Assembly (NCBI GenBank): GCA_964019055.1
Contig: OZ025218.1
Coordinates: 5,337,259-5,401,258 of the forward strand
DNA: 64,000 nucleotides
Reading direction: 5' to 3'
DNA from: Anthopleura xanthogrammica
Taxonomy: Eukaryota; Cnidaria; Anthozoa; Actiniaria; Actiniidae
Under the pieces are notes generated by a model. It made no database searches. It was not told the origin of the DNA and saw nothing but the letters and a program-made list of their open reading frames with translations. The stretch's first letter is position 1; each line of letters opens with the position of its first letter. Made by a program: the position numbers and the translations under genes. Below, piece after piece: positions 1 through 10,151 of the stretch.

Positions 1-349
1 ATGCATTAGCTTGATTGGCTTCCCTTTTTGAGCGTTCGCAAAAATGAATCCATCTTTGCTTTTTGCCTGTTTCTTTTTGGCGACGTTATGAAATATCAAA
101 TCCTGTAGTCCAGTCACTGGGGTGTCCTCTGAGTGGTCTTGTCGTAGTTTTAATAGATCGGCTTGTAGTTTTGGTGCAATTGTAGATCGGGATTGAAGTT
201 GAGTTATTGTTTCAGTCAGTTTCATTTGCGTTTGCTGTTGACAGTCTCGTAAAAGTAAGAGTTCAGATTGCATGTTCAAAAGGGTGGCGTTGGATTTCCT
301 TGTAGATGCGTAAGTTAATTCGTAGAGTGTTCGGAATGGTAGGGTAGAT

Positions 350-350
<1 letters not shown>
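1..350 (-). pseudogene. Downstream part of a LINE-interrupted F-box gene (partial, runs off window)
   Basis: The minus strand is open without a stop from position 348 to the window edge (116 codons) and codes a Gln/Leu/Lys-rich, probably helical, segment ending with a basic stretch. It begins right after the LINE tail and the 6-bp duplication TAGATT (345-350). If the LINE between the two copies of that 6-mer is removed, the codons of this piece follow the F-box exon at 2090-2564 in the same frame (ACA GAA TCT ACC CTA ...). I therefore read it as the original continuation of that exon. No domain is recognised here. The 3' end lies outside the window. Confidence 0.6.
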
Positions 351-415
<65 letters not shown>

Positions 416-2089
416 CTTTAATAGTATTCTCCCTACAGGGTTTTTCAGAAACTATTTACAATACTAGGATTAAATAAATACTAAATATATTATGCTAACT
501 TTAAAAACTCTTGATATGTATATATATATATATATATAAATAGCAGATATCGGAGCTACACCCCACCGCCCCCAAACAACTGCCCGAAGTCAAGGCATTT
601 GGGTCAGTTTCTATACATTTACTGTATTGTTGACCCAAATGCCTCAACCCGAAACAACCGCCCGAAGGCAATGGAGTGGAACTCCGACATCCGCCATTGC
701 ACATGTATAAGTCTGTTTAATTGAGTTCAGCATTTAGATAGTTTTTCATAGCTGTTTTAAAGCTATTTAGTGTAGGACTGTTTTTAATGGACTTATCTAA
801 ATTATTCCAGATGTTGGTCCCTCTGTATACAAAAGAGCGTTGTCCTGCAGCTGTTCTATATAACGGAATCTGCAGCGCGTCGTTATTACGTGTCTTACGC
901 TCGTGTATTGTGTGTCGTTTTTGGAATTTGTTACAGAGGTAACTAGGTGCAAGATTGTTGATGCATTTGTAAGTCATTATGGAGTCCCTTAAGATTAAAA
1001 GCTGTCTTACAGGGAGCCAGTTGAGCCGCCTGAGCAGAGGAGTAACATGGTCGTATTTCCTAGAGTTCGTAACTATTTTGCAAGCAAAGTTCTGAATTGA
1101 TTGTAGTTTGTCTAGATTCGTTGCACTTGTGTTAGCCCACACTGTTGAGCAATAGAGCATCTTACTGAAAACTAGGGATGAGATAATGAGTTGAAGTGTT
1201 TTGGTATCAAAACTGTCCTTGACACGGTTGATTTGAACTAGTTTTGAAAAGCAAGAGGAAACTACATTAGTTATATGGCTGTTATAAGTTAAGTTTGTAT
1301 CGATACTGACACCTAAGTCCTTGGCAGAAGAGACCGGCTCCAATGACTTGCCAAGAAAGGACACAGTTTGAGAGACGGGTAGTCTTGCTAGCAGTTGCCT
1401 TGTACCAATCAAAAGGAACTTGGTTTTGACAGGATTGATAAGTAATTGGTTCTCGCAACACCAGGCAGCCACCCTATGTAGATCTTGCTCCAATTCCTTT
1501 AACGCTGAGTCCACGTCTGATAGTGGGAATGACAGGAACACCTTCGAGTCGTCTACATATGACTCGAGACAGCAGGACTGAGGTGCTAAAGGCAGGTCAT
1601 TTAGATAGATGCAGAACAATAGTGGCGAGAGGATAGCTCCTTGAGGTACTCCATGAGTTATAGTTTGATAGTCCGATAAGGTGGAGTCAATGCGGACAGA
1701 TTGTGTGCGGTTCGACAGGTAGCTTTTGAACCAATTTACTGTTGCAGGCGAGGCTCCAACGTTCGATAACTTATTTAACAATCTTGAATGGCTAATGCTA
1801 TCAAATGCTTTTGATAAGTCCAACAACACAAGGGCAGTAGCTTTCTTCTTGTTCATAGCTTCAAGGATGGAATCTGTGATGTAGATATTCAGAGTCTCAG
1901 TGGAGTGGCATTTTCTATTTCCGCTTTGGTGTGGTGAGAGTTGCTTTTTGCTAATAAGGTAGTTATTCAATTGTTCGAGAGCAATTTTCTCGCAAATCTT
2001 GGCAGCAGTAGGTAAGAGTGACAGTGGTCTGTTGTTGGCAGCCACTTCGTGGTCGCCTTCTTTTAGGATGGGGATGACCTCAGCTTCCT
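351..2089 (-). mobile_element. 5'-truncated non-LTR retrotransposon (LINE) with RT domain, inserted in an F-box exon
   Basis: The minus strand encodes a reverse transcriptase fragment. It starts at the NRPLSLLP-type motif, followed by motif A (LLDLSKAFDSI), motif B (GVPQGAILSPLLF), the catalytic YVDD (nt about 1548-1559) and the CR1/Jockey-type C-terminal region (HVTPLLRRLNWLPV), with a stop at 717-719. The endonuclease and the RT fingers are absent, as expected for 5' truncation. The 3' region ends in a TAA/TTA tract (352-416). The 6-mer TAGATT flanks it at 345-350 and 2090-2095, consistent with a target-site duplication. An imperfect inverted repeat (592-606 with 631-645) lies in the presumed 3' UTR. 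Confidence 0.85.
352..416. repeat. TAA/TTA microsatellite at the LINE 3' end
   Basis: An essentially pure trinucleotide tract. It marks the 3' tail of the minus-strand LINE, adjacent to the target duplication. Confidence 0.95.
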
Positions 2090-2564
2090 TAGATTCTGTG
2101 TAACGTGGTTCAATTCCAAAGTCCTGGAAATAATGCTGCTTCCAAACGTAATTTGCCGACTGGCAGAATTTTTGAAGTTGACGACAAGTTGTAGACATGG
2201 TACAAACATCTCGAGGTGGTAAGTAGGTCAGAACTAAAGTCAGGATTTCTGTAGGAAGTTCAAGAAGTTTGCAGGACGGCTGGACAGGGTTTAGACAGTC
2301 TTCTCTCGTTTTTTTGGTCAGATACTTTTTCGAAACATGTTTAAGTCCACGGCTTTGTACAAGATTGTCGTGACTACCGAGTTTTCCATCTGCAATCCAT
2401 CTGTTGAATTGCCTATAGCAAGCAGCGCATATTGTTGCGGTGTTACCGCTAAAAACCTCGTTAAAACAGGTCTTCAAGTCTTCAATCTTCTCAGCTTTAA
2501 TAGTATAAAGCCTGCTAGTTGTCTTAGTTGCGCAAGTGGCACACTTTTCTCGCACTCGCGGCAT
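717..2564 (-). CDS. Chimeric open frame: zinc finger + F-box fused to LINE reverse transcriptase (615 aa)
   Basis: This is one uninterrupted frame. Residues 1-157 are host sequence (zinc module 8-50, F-box about 98-145). From about residue 158 the frame is LINE RT, with YVDD at 336-339. The fusion arises because the LINE's 5' truncation point happens to be in frame with the exon it entered. It could yield an F-box-RT protein if transcribed, or it may be simple disruption; the sequence does not decide. The RT part has no endonuclease, so autonomous activity is unlikely. Confidence 0.6.
   Translation of the reverse strand: MPRVREKCATCATKTTSRLYTIKAEKIEDLKTCFNEVFSGNTATICAACYRQFNRWIADGKLGSHDNLVQSRGLKHVSKKYLTKKTREDCLNPVQPSCKLLELPTEILTLVLTYLPPRDVCTMSTTCRQLQKFCQSANYVWKQHYFQDFGIEPRYTESKEAEVIPILKEGDHEVAANNRPLSLLPTAAKICEKIALEQLNNYLISKKQLSPHQSGNRKCHSTETLNIYITDSILEAMNKKKATALVLLDLSKAFDSISHSRLLNKLSNVGASPATVNWFKSYLSNRTQSVRIDSTLSDYQTITHGVPQGAILSPLLFCIYLNDLPLAPQSCCLESYVDDSKVFLSFPLSDVDSALKELEQDLHRVAAWCCENQLLINPVKTKFLLIGTRQLLARLPVSQTVSFLGKSLEPVSSAKDLGVSIDTNLTYNSHITNVVSSCFSKLVQINRVKDSFDTKTLQLIISSLVFSKMLYCSTVWANTSATNLDKLQSIQNFACKIVTNSRKYDHVTPLLRRLNWLPVRQLLILRDSIMTYKCINNLAPSYLCNKFQKRHTIHERKTRNNDALQIPLYRTAAGQRSFVYRGTNIWNNLDKSIKNSPTLNSFKTAMKNYLNAELN
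2090..2564 (-). pseudogene. Upstream part of a zinc-finger/F-box gene (SINHCAF-like zinc module plus F-box)
   Basis: The exon opens at ATG 2564. Residues 8-50 hold CATC ... CF ... ICAACY ... RW. That layout resembles the N-terminal zinc module of SINHCAF/FAM60A (CxxC, SRxYT, CF, ICxxC, RW). Residues about 98-145 are a clear F-box (LELPTEILTLVLTYLPP ... C..L ... W). F-box proteins recruit substrates to SCF ubiquitin ligases through SKP1. The coding frame runs into the LINE at 2089 and resumes at 350. The host gene is therefore interrupted on this haplotype, although the zinc and F-box modules remain intact. The SINHCAF comparison is by motif only. Confidence 0.75.
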
Positions 2565-2636
2565 TACACGGCGGATAATATTTTGTTCATCAGCGCTTTA
2601 TTCATTCACCGAAAAGTGTCAATTTTTATGTAGCGT

Positions 2637-3015
2637 TTTATGTGTTTTTGTTGTCATCATTTGAGTACAATTTTCGGTTTATTAGCTAAACAAGATGCTA
2701 AATTTTGAGCTTATTTTTAAAACTTTCTTCAAATATTTTTAGTTAATCTTCGAAAACAATGTTTAAAGTAGATGTCCTGAGAAAATTGCTTCAATAGCTT
2801 GTATAATTTTTGAGTTATGATTTTTTTGTGTGCAAAGCTTGATTTCCGCCATTTTTCTTTCGAAAACTTGTCAAGATGGTCATATTCATTATCTCCAAAA
2901 CGAGCCCGGGACACCCCAATTTTCTTTTCATTTTTGGAATCAGCGTTAAATTCTGTGTAAAATATCTTTCTAAAAACCTTTTGTAATTATTCCTTGCTAA
3001 AGTAGTCAGTCACCT
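2637..3015 (+). repeat. Dispersed repeat family A, partial copy with one terminal end
   Basis: Long blocks match 33590-33878. Examples are the shared phrases AAAGTAGATGTCCTGAGAAA and GCAAAGCTTGATTTCCGCCA, and the end AAAGTAGTCAGTCACCTT. The copy at 33318-33878 has both terminal inverted repeats. This one has only the 3' end and looks truncated or rearranged at the other. Confidence 0.75.
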
Positions 3016-4112
3016 TGAGATAATTCCCTTGTTTTGCACTGCGCATCTTTCTGCGCATACGACTAAAAGCACGGAACTTACACAGCTTAGGCATTTTACT
3101 TTTATATTCTAGGTAAAGATTCTATTCAAAAATAAATTTCCATTTTTTTCTCTTTTTTGAGCGTAAAATTGCGATTTTTTACAACTCGCCCCAGTCTCCT
3201 CTCGACAAGTGTGATTTTTTTGACCATTTTGTGATGTTTTTCACGAAATATATATCTCGAAAACAAGCATGGTGACCCCCATTTTTTATTTGATATTTCA
3301 ATAAAATTGCTGCTGCGCATTATATATCAAAATATCAAGGAAAATTTATTGGATAAATTTTGAAATATTTCGATATTAAAGAATAGTTGAAGCGTGCGAT
3401 TTCTTGACGTTCGTAGAGGCGCACATATTCCCGTTTTTCACTAATATTTCAACTATAACAGTCATTGAATTACTTTGATACATTAAGAAGTTTAGCTTAA
3501 TTAGGAAACTTTGAATTATAGGTACGTTTTGTTATAAAGAAGTACTCTGAACCGAGAATAAAGGTTTTTGATTCCGACTTCCGGTTGCAACCACTTTTCG
3601 CCAAAAACCTATAAATTGCTATATTTGAAGAGCATCTAGCGCAAAAACGAGCATGGTGACCCCCTCTTTTTATTGCAGTTTTTAATTGTCCATTACATGA
3701 TTAATGCCCATGCAAAGTTTCAGAACAAAGTTATTGGTAAAATTTCTTTCGATGGAATCACCTTAACTTGTTTGGCGAAATCTATGAAAACGAATGACTT
3801 TCTTTTATTATGCCTTGAATTTTTCTAAAAATCATATTTTATAGCTTTCCTTGTGTTTCTGCAAAAGATTTTCTGGATTTGTTTTGCAATTTATTATAAA
3901 AAGCACTGGTAAGACTAGAATTCAGAACCGCCATCTTTGTTTCGACATTATCCCGAGTTAGTTTGGAGGTAAATATTTAACACTTATTGACTGGGACCGA
4001 GGGAAACAGTGTGTTTTGTGGTCCCGAGACGACGATGTTTCGTCGCTTTCAGTTGGTATATAACGAAGTGGAATATCCCGAGATAGCGAACCAATGAAAC
4101 TCTAGGAGCAAG
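3016..4112. other. Gene-free AT-rich stretch
   Basis: No convincing exon. The short phrase 'gcatggtgaccccc' occurs at about 3268 and 3649, and an inverted relative is at about 37682 ('ggggggtcaccgtactcg'). This suggests old dispersed-repeat debris. Confidence 0.5.
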
Positions 4113-4215
4113 GATGGCAGAGTTGGCTAGTGTGCGGCCTTCGGTGCGAGAATCCCGAGAATCCCGAATTCTATTCCCAGTAATCTCCCATCCTTGTTTC
4201 GACTTCTTCTTCTTT
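4113..4215 (+). mobile_element. tRNA-like SINE remnant
   Basis: GGATGGCAGAGTTGGCTAGT resembles the acceptor/D-arm and A-box of a Leu/Ser-type tRNA-derived SINE. The downstream CCGAATTCTATTCCC resembles a degenerate B-box. It does not fold as an intact tRNA. Confidence 0.4.
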
Positions 4216-4392
4216 CCGTGTAGCTTTAATTAGCTTTAAATACCAGTAAAACGGAACTGTGATGGAGGGGAAGGGGGGGGGATAAATGAGTAAGTACACC
4301 GTCGGTCTCAAGTTTATCAGTAACACTGACTTAAGTAACTGTCACGAGTTACCGACGTTAAATAAAGTTGATCCTTTACCTTTTGAGAACAC

Positions 4393-5303
4393 GCCATCTA
4401 TGTAGGAGGCTCCTTTGCAGCCGTTCTTAGGGTCGTCACGTCGTCACGCAACGTTTCGCTCCCCACTAACGTCTGCTTACTTGAGCAGAACAATCATTTC
4501 CAAGAATTGACCAATCAGCATAAACCTTCTAAAATCGAGAAGGTTCGTGCTGATTGGTCGTTGGACGACTTTGGCCGCAATACTTTTGCGGGAACCATAC
4601 GATAACGTATCTGATTTCAAACTTCGGTCTTTGCTGACTTATTTATCGTGGTTATCTCTTTCTCTAGCCAGTATTAACTGGAGATCCTACAATTTTATTT
4701 GAGAAAATAAGCGATATATTGAAGTAAGCGCTCGTAACACAAATCTGACAAACAATCAAGCTGTTTGGCGGATGTGAAGTGTGAAGAGCACTGAAGTTTT
4801 TCCAAACGCATTCATCTTCATTGGTGCTAAGGTCACCCTAAGGTCGCCAACATAAAAATAAATCTAAGAAAAATCCGTCTTGTTTGTCCGTAAAAATCTC
4901 AAAACCAAATGGCAAGAAGATATGTGTAAAGAAGGACTTTTACAGGCTCCGACGACGAAGAATTCGAAGTAGCTTCCGAAATTTAGTTTATTACACGGTG
5001 TTCAAGCTATTTACATGTATTTATATCAGTGCCATCATTTCTGCTTTATACAAAACCAGTTCGCTTTAATTGGCTTTTGCGCAACTTGATGATAGACTAT
5101 GAACAACATCGATCTAGTGTCACCGCAGAATTTTCTATCGACGTTTGTAATTGGGTCATCGAAAACAATTGGTCGATTTGGATTGGCTCATGATCACAAT
5201 TGGAAAGGAATGTTCTGCTCAAGTAAGCAGACGTTCGTGGGGAGAGAAGTATTGCGTGACGACCCTAAGAACGTCTGCGTAGGAGGCTATCTATGTAGGT
5301 TCC
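4393..5303. mobile_element. TIR element (MITE-like), about 0.9 kb, arms about 100 bp
   Basis: The left arm (about 4393-4502) and the inverted right arm (about 5201-5303) share CGTTCTTAGGGTCGTCACG and CGTCTGCTTACTTGAGCAGA. No transposase is recognised inside, so it is probably non-autonomous. End positions are approximate because the arms have diverged. Confidence 0.7.
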
Positions 5304-5643
5304 CGCGTTGGTATATACTAAGAGGTATATCCTAGGTCATTTAAGATCGAATGATTGCGAGTTTGACGTTGAATGTTTGCCACCTAATACCGGGCCTAAA
5401 ATCACATCGGGTCTTGGATACACAAAGTACCTAAAGGTATAGAAAATAAATAAACCACTCTCAGAACTAAATGCTTATATGTGCTTCCAGGTGATCTCGG
5501 AGAAGGCGCGCAATGCATTGTTGTTTTTATAGCGGTCCAAAAATATTTTTAAGCAAAACAACATCTTAAACAGACTGTAACTGAGCCTTTATCGTGAGGG
5601 ACTGGGCCGAATCCGGACATTTGCGGACTAAGATCAAAACAAA
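5304..5643. other. Gene-free stretch
   Basis: No exon, RNA gene or repeat structure that I can support. Confidence 0.5.
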
Positions 5644-5922
5644 ATGGCGGAAGCGATTCAAATCTACGAGTATCAAAACAAGAATTTTCCTTCGAAAAAA
5701 CTTAATGAATATAAAATTAGCGTGTCTAGAATTATACGAACTATAACTAAACATTATAGCAAACTCCAACTCAAGACGTCAGGAACTAAAACAGAACTCG
5801 TAGAGCGACTGAAGCCATTGAAGAGCGAGAGTTTATTTGATAAGAGGGTCAACTTGATCAGCAAGACATCACTCTCCAGAGAGAATGTGCTTCTACCAAC
5901 AGCAGGATATATGGAAGTTTGA
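5644..5922 (+). CDS. Small ORF with SAP-like motif (92 aa), possible first exon or domesticated fragment
   Basis: The frame starts at ATG in a reasonable Kozak context (caaaATGGCGG). Around residues 27-53 it contains a helix-turn-helix pattern with LKTSGTKTELVERLKPL, which resembles the second half of a SAP domain (a DNA-binding helix-extended loop-helix that ends GxKxELxxRL). The tail is not recognised and no good splice donor is obvious. SAP motifs occur both in chromatin proteins and in transposon proteins, so this could be a mobile-element fragment. Confidence 0.4.
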   Translation: MAEAIQIYEYQNKNFPSKKLNEYKISVSRIIRTITKHYSKLQLKTSGTKTELVERLKPLKSESLFDKRVNLISKTSLSRENVLLPTAGYMEV

Positions 5923-6135
5923 TACGTCTTTATTTCCCAAACTAAAGCAAGACCAAATGGAGAGGCGTATCAGTCTGCAAAAACACAAGGGAAAATATGG
6001 GGTATCGACAAAACATGGACCCCCGTTCCATGGACCCCCATCATGGACCCGGTCCATGGACTACCCCATACAAAAAACCATTTTTTGATATGAAAACTCG
6101 ACTGAGATTATTGTAATACTTATGTACTTTAAAAA

Positions 6136-6491
6136 GTCGAACGTTTATTCGACAAACTATAGGAACTATGAGCTTGTAAAACTTAATATCTTAATATAAT
6201 GTTGCCATGGAAAAGCTGCCTTTAGTTAGTTTGCCAGACACCGATAGATCCCAAGAAGCCTAAGATCATTTCTGGAGTTGGTTTTCCGCTTTTTTCCCTG
6301 TCATCTTATTAAGTATTTCTCCTCTAAACAAACCAAAATACAACGATCGATATCAACTGCTTGCCATCGATTGCCCGCCATTTTAGGAAGCCCGACCTGT
6401 CATAAAAGGGCGGTACAACATTAGCCGATCGTGAAGCGAGATAAGTTTTACAAGCTCATAGTTCCTATAGTTTGTCGAATAGTTTGTCGAA
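6136..6491. mobile_element. Short MITE/foldback, ~355 bp, ~45-bp terminal inverted repeats
   Basis: The left arm contains ATTCGACAAACTATAGGAAC and continues to TTGTAAAACTTA. The right arm contains the exact reverse complement (AAGTTTTACAAGC ... TATAGTTTGTCGAAT). There is no coding capacity. Confidence 0.8.
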
Positions 6492-6548
6492 CACTGACCC
6501 TGGGAGCCCACCACTTTTAAGCCTGCTCCTTTGGCCGTGATAACTATT

Positions 6549-6625
6549 GTCGCTGGTCCCAAAGGTACGAATATATAAGAACCTTATTTGCATTTCGGAT
6601 TACTTCTCTTCCAACCTTCTAGCTG
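6549..6625 (+). repeat. ~75-bp block repeated at 9869-9945 (TATA and octamer-like motifs)
   Basis: The two copies are almost identical. Each has GCTGGTCCCAAAGGTAC, TATATAAG, and ATTTGCAT, which is the reverse complement of the octamer ATGCAAAT. At 9869 it forms one end of a TIR-like unit. Here it stands alone. Confidence 0.75.
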
Positions 6626-6837
6626 GCCGAACGTGTCTCCTCTGCTCCTTCAACCAAAAGCTGCACGGGCTTTCAAAGTTTGGAAAACTTCGCATAGGCA
6701 AGTAATGTCGCCGAATTGGTTAGGTCTGTGTTCTATGTTAGGTTCTTAATCACAGAGCCGTTGACTTTCTAGCTGGGTTTTTTACACGTGCTTGGTTCTT
6801 TTATATTCTGTTTAAGTTGTACTCTTACATATAGATT

Positions 6838-8500
6838 CGGAGACCGTTTTGTAGTCAGTATTTCAGTCTCGTTTTTAAATTCAATATATCTTAGTAAATT
6901 TATCGCAAGTTTGTCTTGCCGAATTGTTGATAACGAGTTTGTCTCGTGAGTTTAAATTTGAGATATCTCAGTAAATTTATTGGAAGTTTGTCTTGCCGAA
7001 TTGTTGATAACGAATTTGTCTCGTAAGTTTAAATTTGAGATATCTCAGTAAGTTTATTGGAAGTTTGTCTTGCCGAATTGTTGATAACGAGTTTGTCTCG
7101 TGAGTTTAAATTTGAGATATCCCAGTAAATTTATTGGAAGTTTGTCTTGCCGAATTGTTGATAACGAGTTTGTCTCGTGAGTTTAAATTTGAGATATCTC
7201 AGTAAATTTATTGGAAGGTTGTCTTGCTCAATTGTTGATAACGAGTTTGTCTCATGTGTAAAATTCGAAATATTTCAGTGAATTTATTGCACGTTTGTCT
7301 TGCTCAATTGTTGATAACGAGTTTGTCTCGTGTTTAAAATTCGAAATACTTTAGTGAATTTATTGCACGTTTGTCTTGCCGAATTGTTGATAACGAGTTT
7401 GTCTCATGTGTAAAATTCGAAATATTTCAGTGAATTTATTGCACGTTTGTCTTGCTCAATTGTTGATAACGAGTTTGTCTCGTGTTTAAAATTCGAAATA
7501 TTTTAGTGAATTTATTGCACGTTTGTCTTGCTCAATTGTTGATAACGAGTTTGTCTCGTGTTTAAAATTCGAAATATTTTAGTGAGTTTATTGCACGTTT
7601 GTCTTGCTCAATTGTTGATCGGATAACGAGTTTGTCTCATGTTTGAAATTCGAAATATTTCAGTGAATTTATTGCACGTTTGTCTTGCTCAATTGTTGAT
7701 AACGAGTTTGCCTCGTGTTTAAAATTCGAAATATTTCAGTGAATTTAGTGCACGTTTGTCTTGCTCAATTGTTGATAACGAGTTTGTCTCGTGTTTAAAT
7801 TTCGAAATATTTCAGTGAATTTAGTGCACGTTTGTCTTGCTCAATTGTTGATAACGAGTTTGTCTCGTGTTTAAATTTGAGTTATTTCAGTGAATTTATT
7901 GCACGTTTGTCTTGCTCAATTGTTGATAACGAGTTTGTCTCGTGTTTAAAATTCGAAATATTTCAGTGAATTTATTGCAAGTTTGTCTTGCTCAATTGTT
8001 GATAACGAGTTTGTCTCGTGTTTAAATTTGAGTTATTTCAGTGAATTTATTGCACGTTTGTCTTGCTCAATTGTTGATAACGAGTTTGTCTCGTGTTTAA
8101 AATTCGAAATATTTCAGTGAATTTATTGCAAGTTTGTCTTGCTCAATTGTTGATAACGAGTTTGTCTCGTGTTTAAATTTGAGTTATTTCAGTGAATTTA
8201 TTGCACGTTTGTCTTGCTCAATGGTTGATAACGAGTTTGTCTCGTGTTTAAAATTCGAAATATTTCAGTGAATTTATTGCAAGTTTGTCTTGCTCAATTG
8301 TTGATAACGAGTTTGTCTGGTGTTTAAATTCAATGTATTTCAGTGGATTTGTTGCAAGTTTGTCTTGCTAAATCTAAAATTGTTTGTAACGAGTTTTTCT
8401 CGTGTTTAAATAAAATTCAATACATCTCAGTGAATTTATTGGAAGTTTGTCTTACCGAATTGTTTATAACGAGTTTGTCTCGTGTTAAAATTCGAGATAT
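6838..8500 (+). repeat. Satellite/minisatellite array, 77-bp monomer, about 21 units
   Basis: The unit has a GTTTGTCTTGC start, TTGTTGATAACGAGTTTGTC in the middle, and a variable block before TTTATTG. The first units carry the palindrome GAGATATCTC. Later ones carry TTCGAAATATTTC. From about 7871 to 8310 two variants alternate (TTTGAGTTATTTC...GCACG and ATTCGAAATATTTC...GCAAG), making a ~153-bp higher-order dimer. Edges are diverged. There are no spacers or associated genes, so it is not CRISPR. Confidence 0.95.
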
Positions 8501-9790
8501 TCTTTTTGTTTTTGCCTCTGGTGAGCCGTCCCGAAGGGGTTATCTAATACCCTTCATTGCTCTGTCCCTGGACGGGGTATTTCGGGGCTGCTCGCTTCGG
8601 GGTTTGTTTTGCACTTTTATTTGTTTCCCAAGTGCATCTCATTTCGTATCTGTGTCTAGGATCATCGCAAAAGACAAAACACGTATCAAACTTTGTTCCA
8701 TTGTACGGTTTAAGAACAATGGGCTTCTTATCATAATTCGTGAAGTGTGAAATTTTCCTGACTCCAAGGCAATCAGAAGCCTTTTCGTAAACACGCCAAG
8801 TTCAAATCTATTGTTTATTGAGCTCACAGTTGAGTGATCAACGCTCGGAAATGTATAAATTAACCGCCCGAACATTCCCGAAAGATATCCTATTGTTATT
8901 TTAATTTCGTGCGGTATGTTGAGTTCTTTTGCTTACGATAACGAGTCAAGCGATTGACAAAGGAGCCATTGTTTTTCAGATTGCATACCAAAAGTTTGAT
9001 ATGATATCACTTCTGTCCAGAAGAAATGACTTGACATAAAGCGTCTGTCGTGTCTTGCGACTGGGAAGGCAAACCCCAGAGCGTTGCAGCCCCGATCCCC
9101 TTAGCGATTTGCCGTAGTCGCGACCAGAAAGGTAAAATCTAACATAACACCTTATAACATGCTTTCGGAAGGTTCCTGGTCAGGCTCGTCTAGTATCCGT
9201 GACGTCGATGATATCGTGCACAGTTTCCGCAACTTATTTTTCATCACTTTCCTAGTCCTTGATGTGTGGCCCTGGCCTAAGGGCGTGGCGCTCAATCTTC
9301 AAAGTTGTACATTCTGGTCCACCAATGAAAGCATTCAGCATTAGCCGAGTCGAATCCGCCCTAACAGACCTACATCCTATCAAGAATTGCTCTAGGATTT
9401 TTCTGACCTTAAATCTAAGAATAATAACATAACCATGTTCAGCATGATAAATCACTCGAGACTTCGACTTCGACTTGCGACTAGTCCTTTTGCTGCTGAA
9501 CTTTGAATACGCAACTCTTGATACGCTTTAAGATTCTGAGTTTTGGGAGGAAGTCTTTGTATTTTTGAATAAAACAGCCGCTATTCTGTTTTATATGACT
9601 AGAGAAGCTTAATGAGGAATGCTTTGCATAGCATTGTCCTCCAAGCTTGAATTAAAAGTCAGAGGCCTAGATGTTGAGTTTTGGGGGTGTTGAATATCGG
9701 ATGTTGAGTTTGGGGTTCGGTCTTGACTATATATGGACTGTCTCGGAATTTCCTGGGGATGAGACCATGTGATCATTATTAGCGTATGAA
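8501..9790. other. Gene-free stretch between satellite and TIR-like unit
   Basis: Several short open frames occur on both strands but none shows a domain, splice logic or conserved composition. Small inverted words (CCCGAAGGGG / GGACGGGG) occur near 8530-8600. Confidence 0.5.
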
Positions 9791-9792
9791 AG

Positions 9793-10151
9793 GTTTAATG
9801 CGGAGCTAGGTCTGCGTTCCCATAACTTATATATGAGTACAATGGGACCAGTGAAAATATATTACTATTGTCGCTGGTCCCAAAGGTACCAATATATAAG
9901 AACCTTATTTGCATTTCGGATTACTTCTCTTCCAACCTTCTAGGGCCGCCGTACGCGGTATCCAGTGCCCTTATATTATTTTGTGGTCTCATTGTACCCC
10001 CCTGCGACCTGCGGTTCCTCTCCTTGTTTTGCGTCTTTCCCCTCCCACCCACCCTTCTTTTGCACTTCTGTGGTTCTTTGGAGAGCTCCGCCAGGTCTGC
10101 GTTCCCATAACTTATATATGAGTACAATGGGACCAGTGAAAATATATTACT
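9793..10151. mobile_element. TIR-like unit 9869-10140 plus a duplicated right end at about 9808-9864
   Basis: Left end CGCTGGTCCCAAAGGTAC...TATATAAG and right end CTTATATATGAGTAC...GGGACCAGTG are inverted relatives (~30 bp). A second copy of the right-end sequence (from GGTCTGCGTTCCCATAACTT to AATATATTACT) lies directly upstream at about 9808-9864. The unit thus looks tandemly or target-site nested. It has no transposase. Confidence 0.6.

Noticed and set aside
6838..8500. CRISPR array
   Set aside because: Units are contiguous 77-bp satellite monomers without unique spacers, in a eukaryotic genome and without cas genes.
8343..8750. 135-codon ORF at the satellite edge
   Set aside because: Runs from repeat units into unrelated sequence; no domain.
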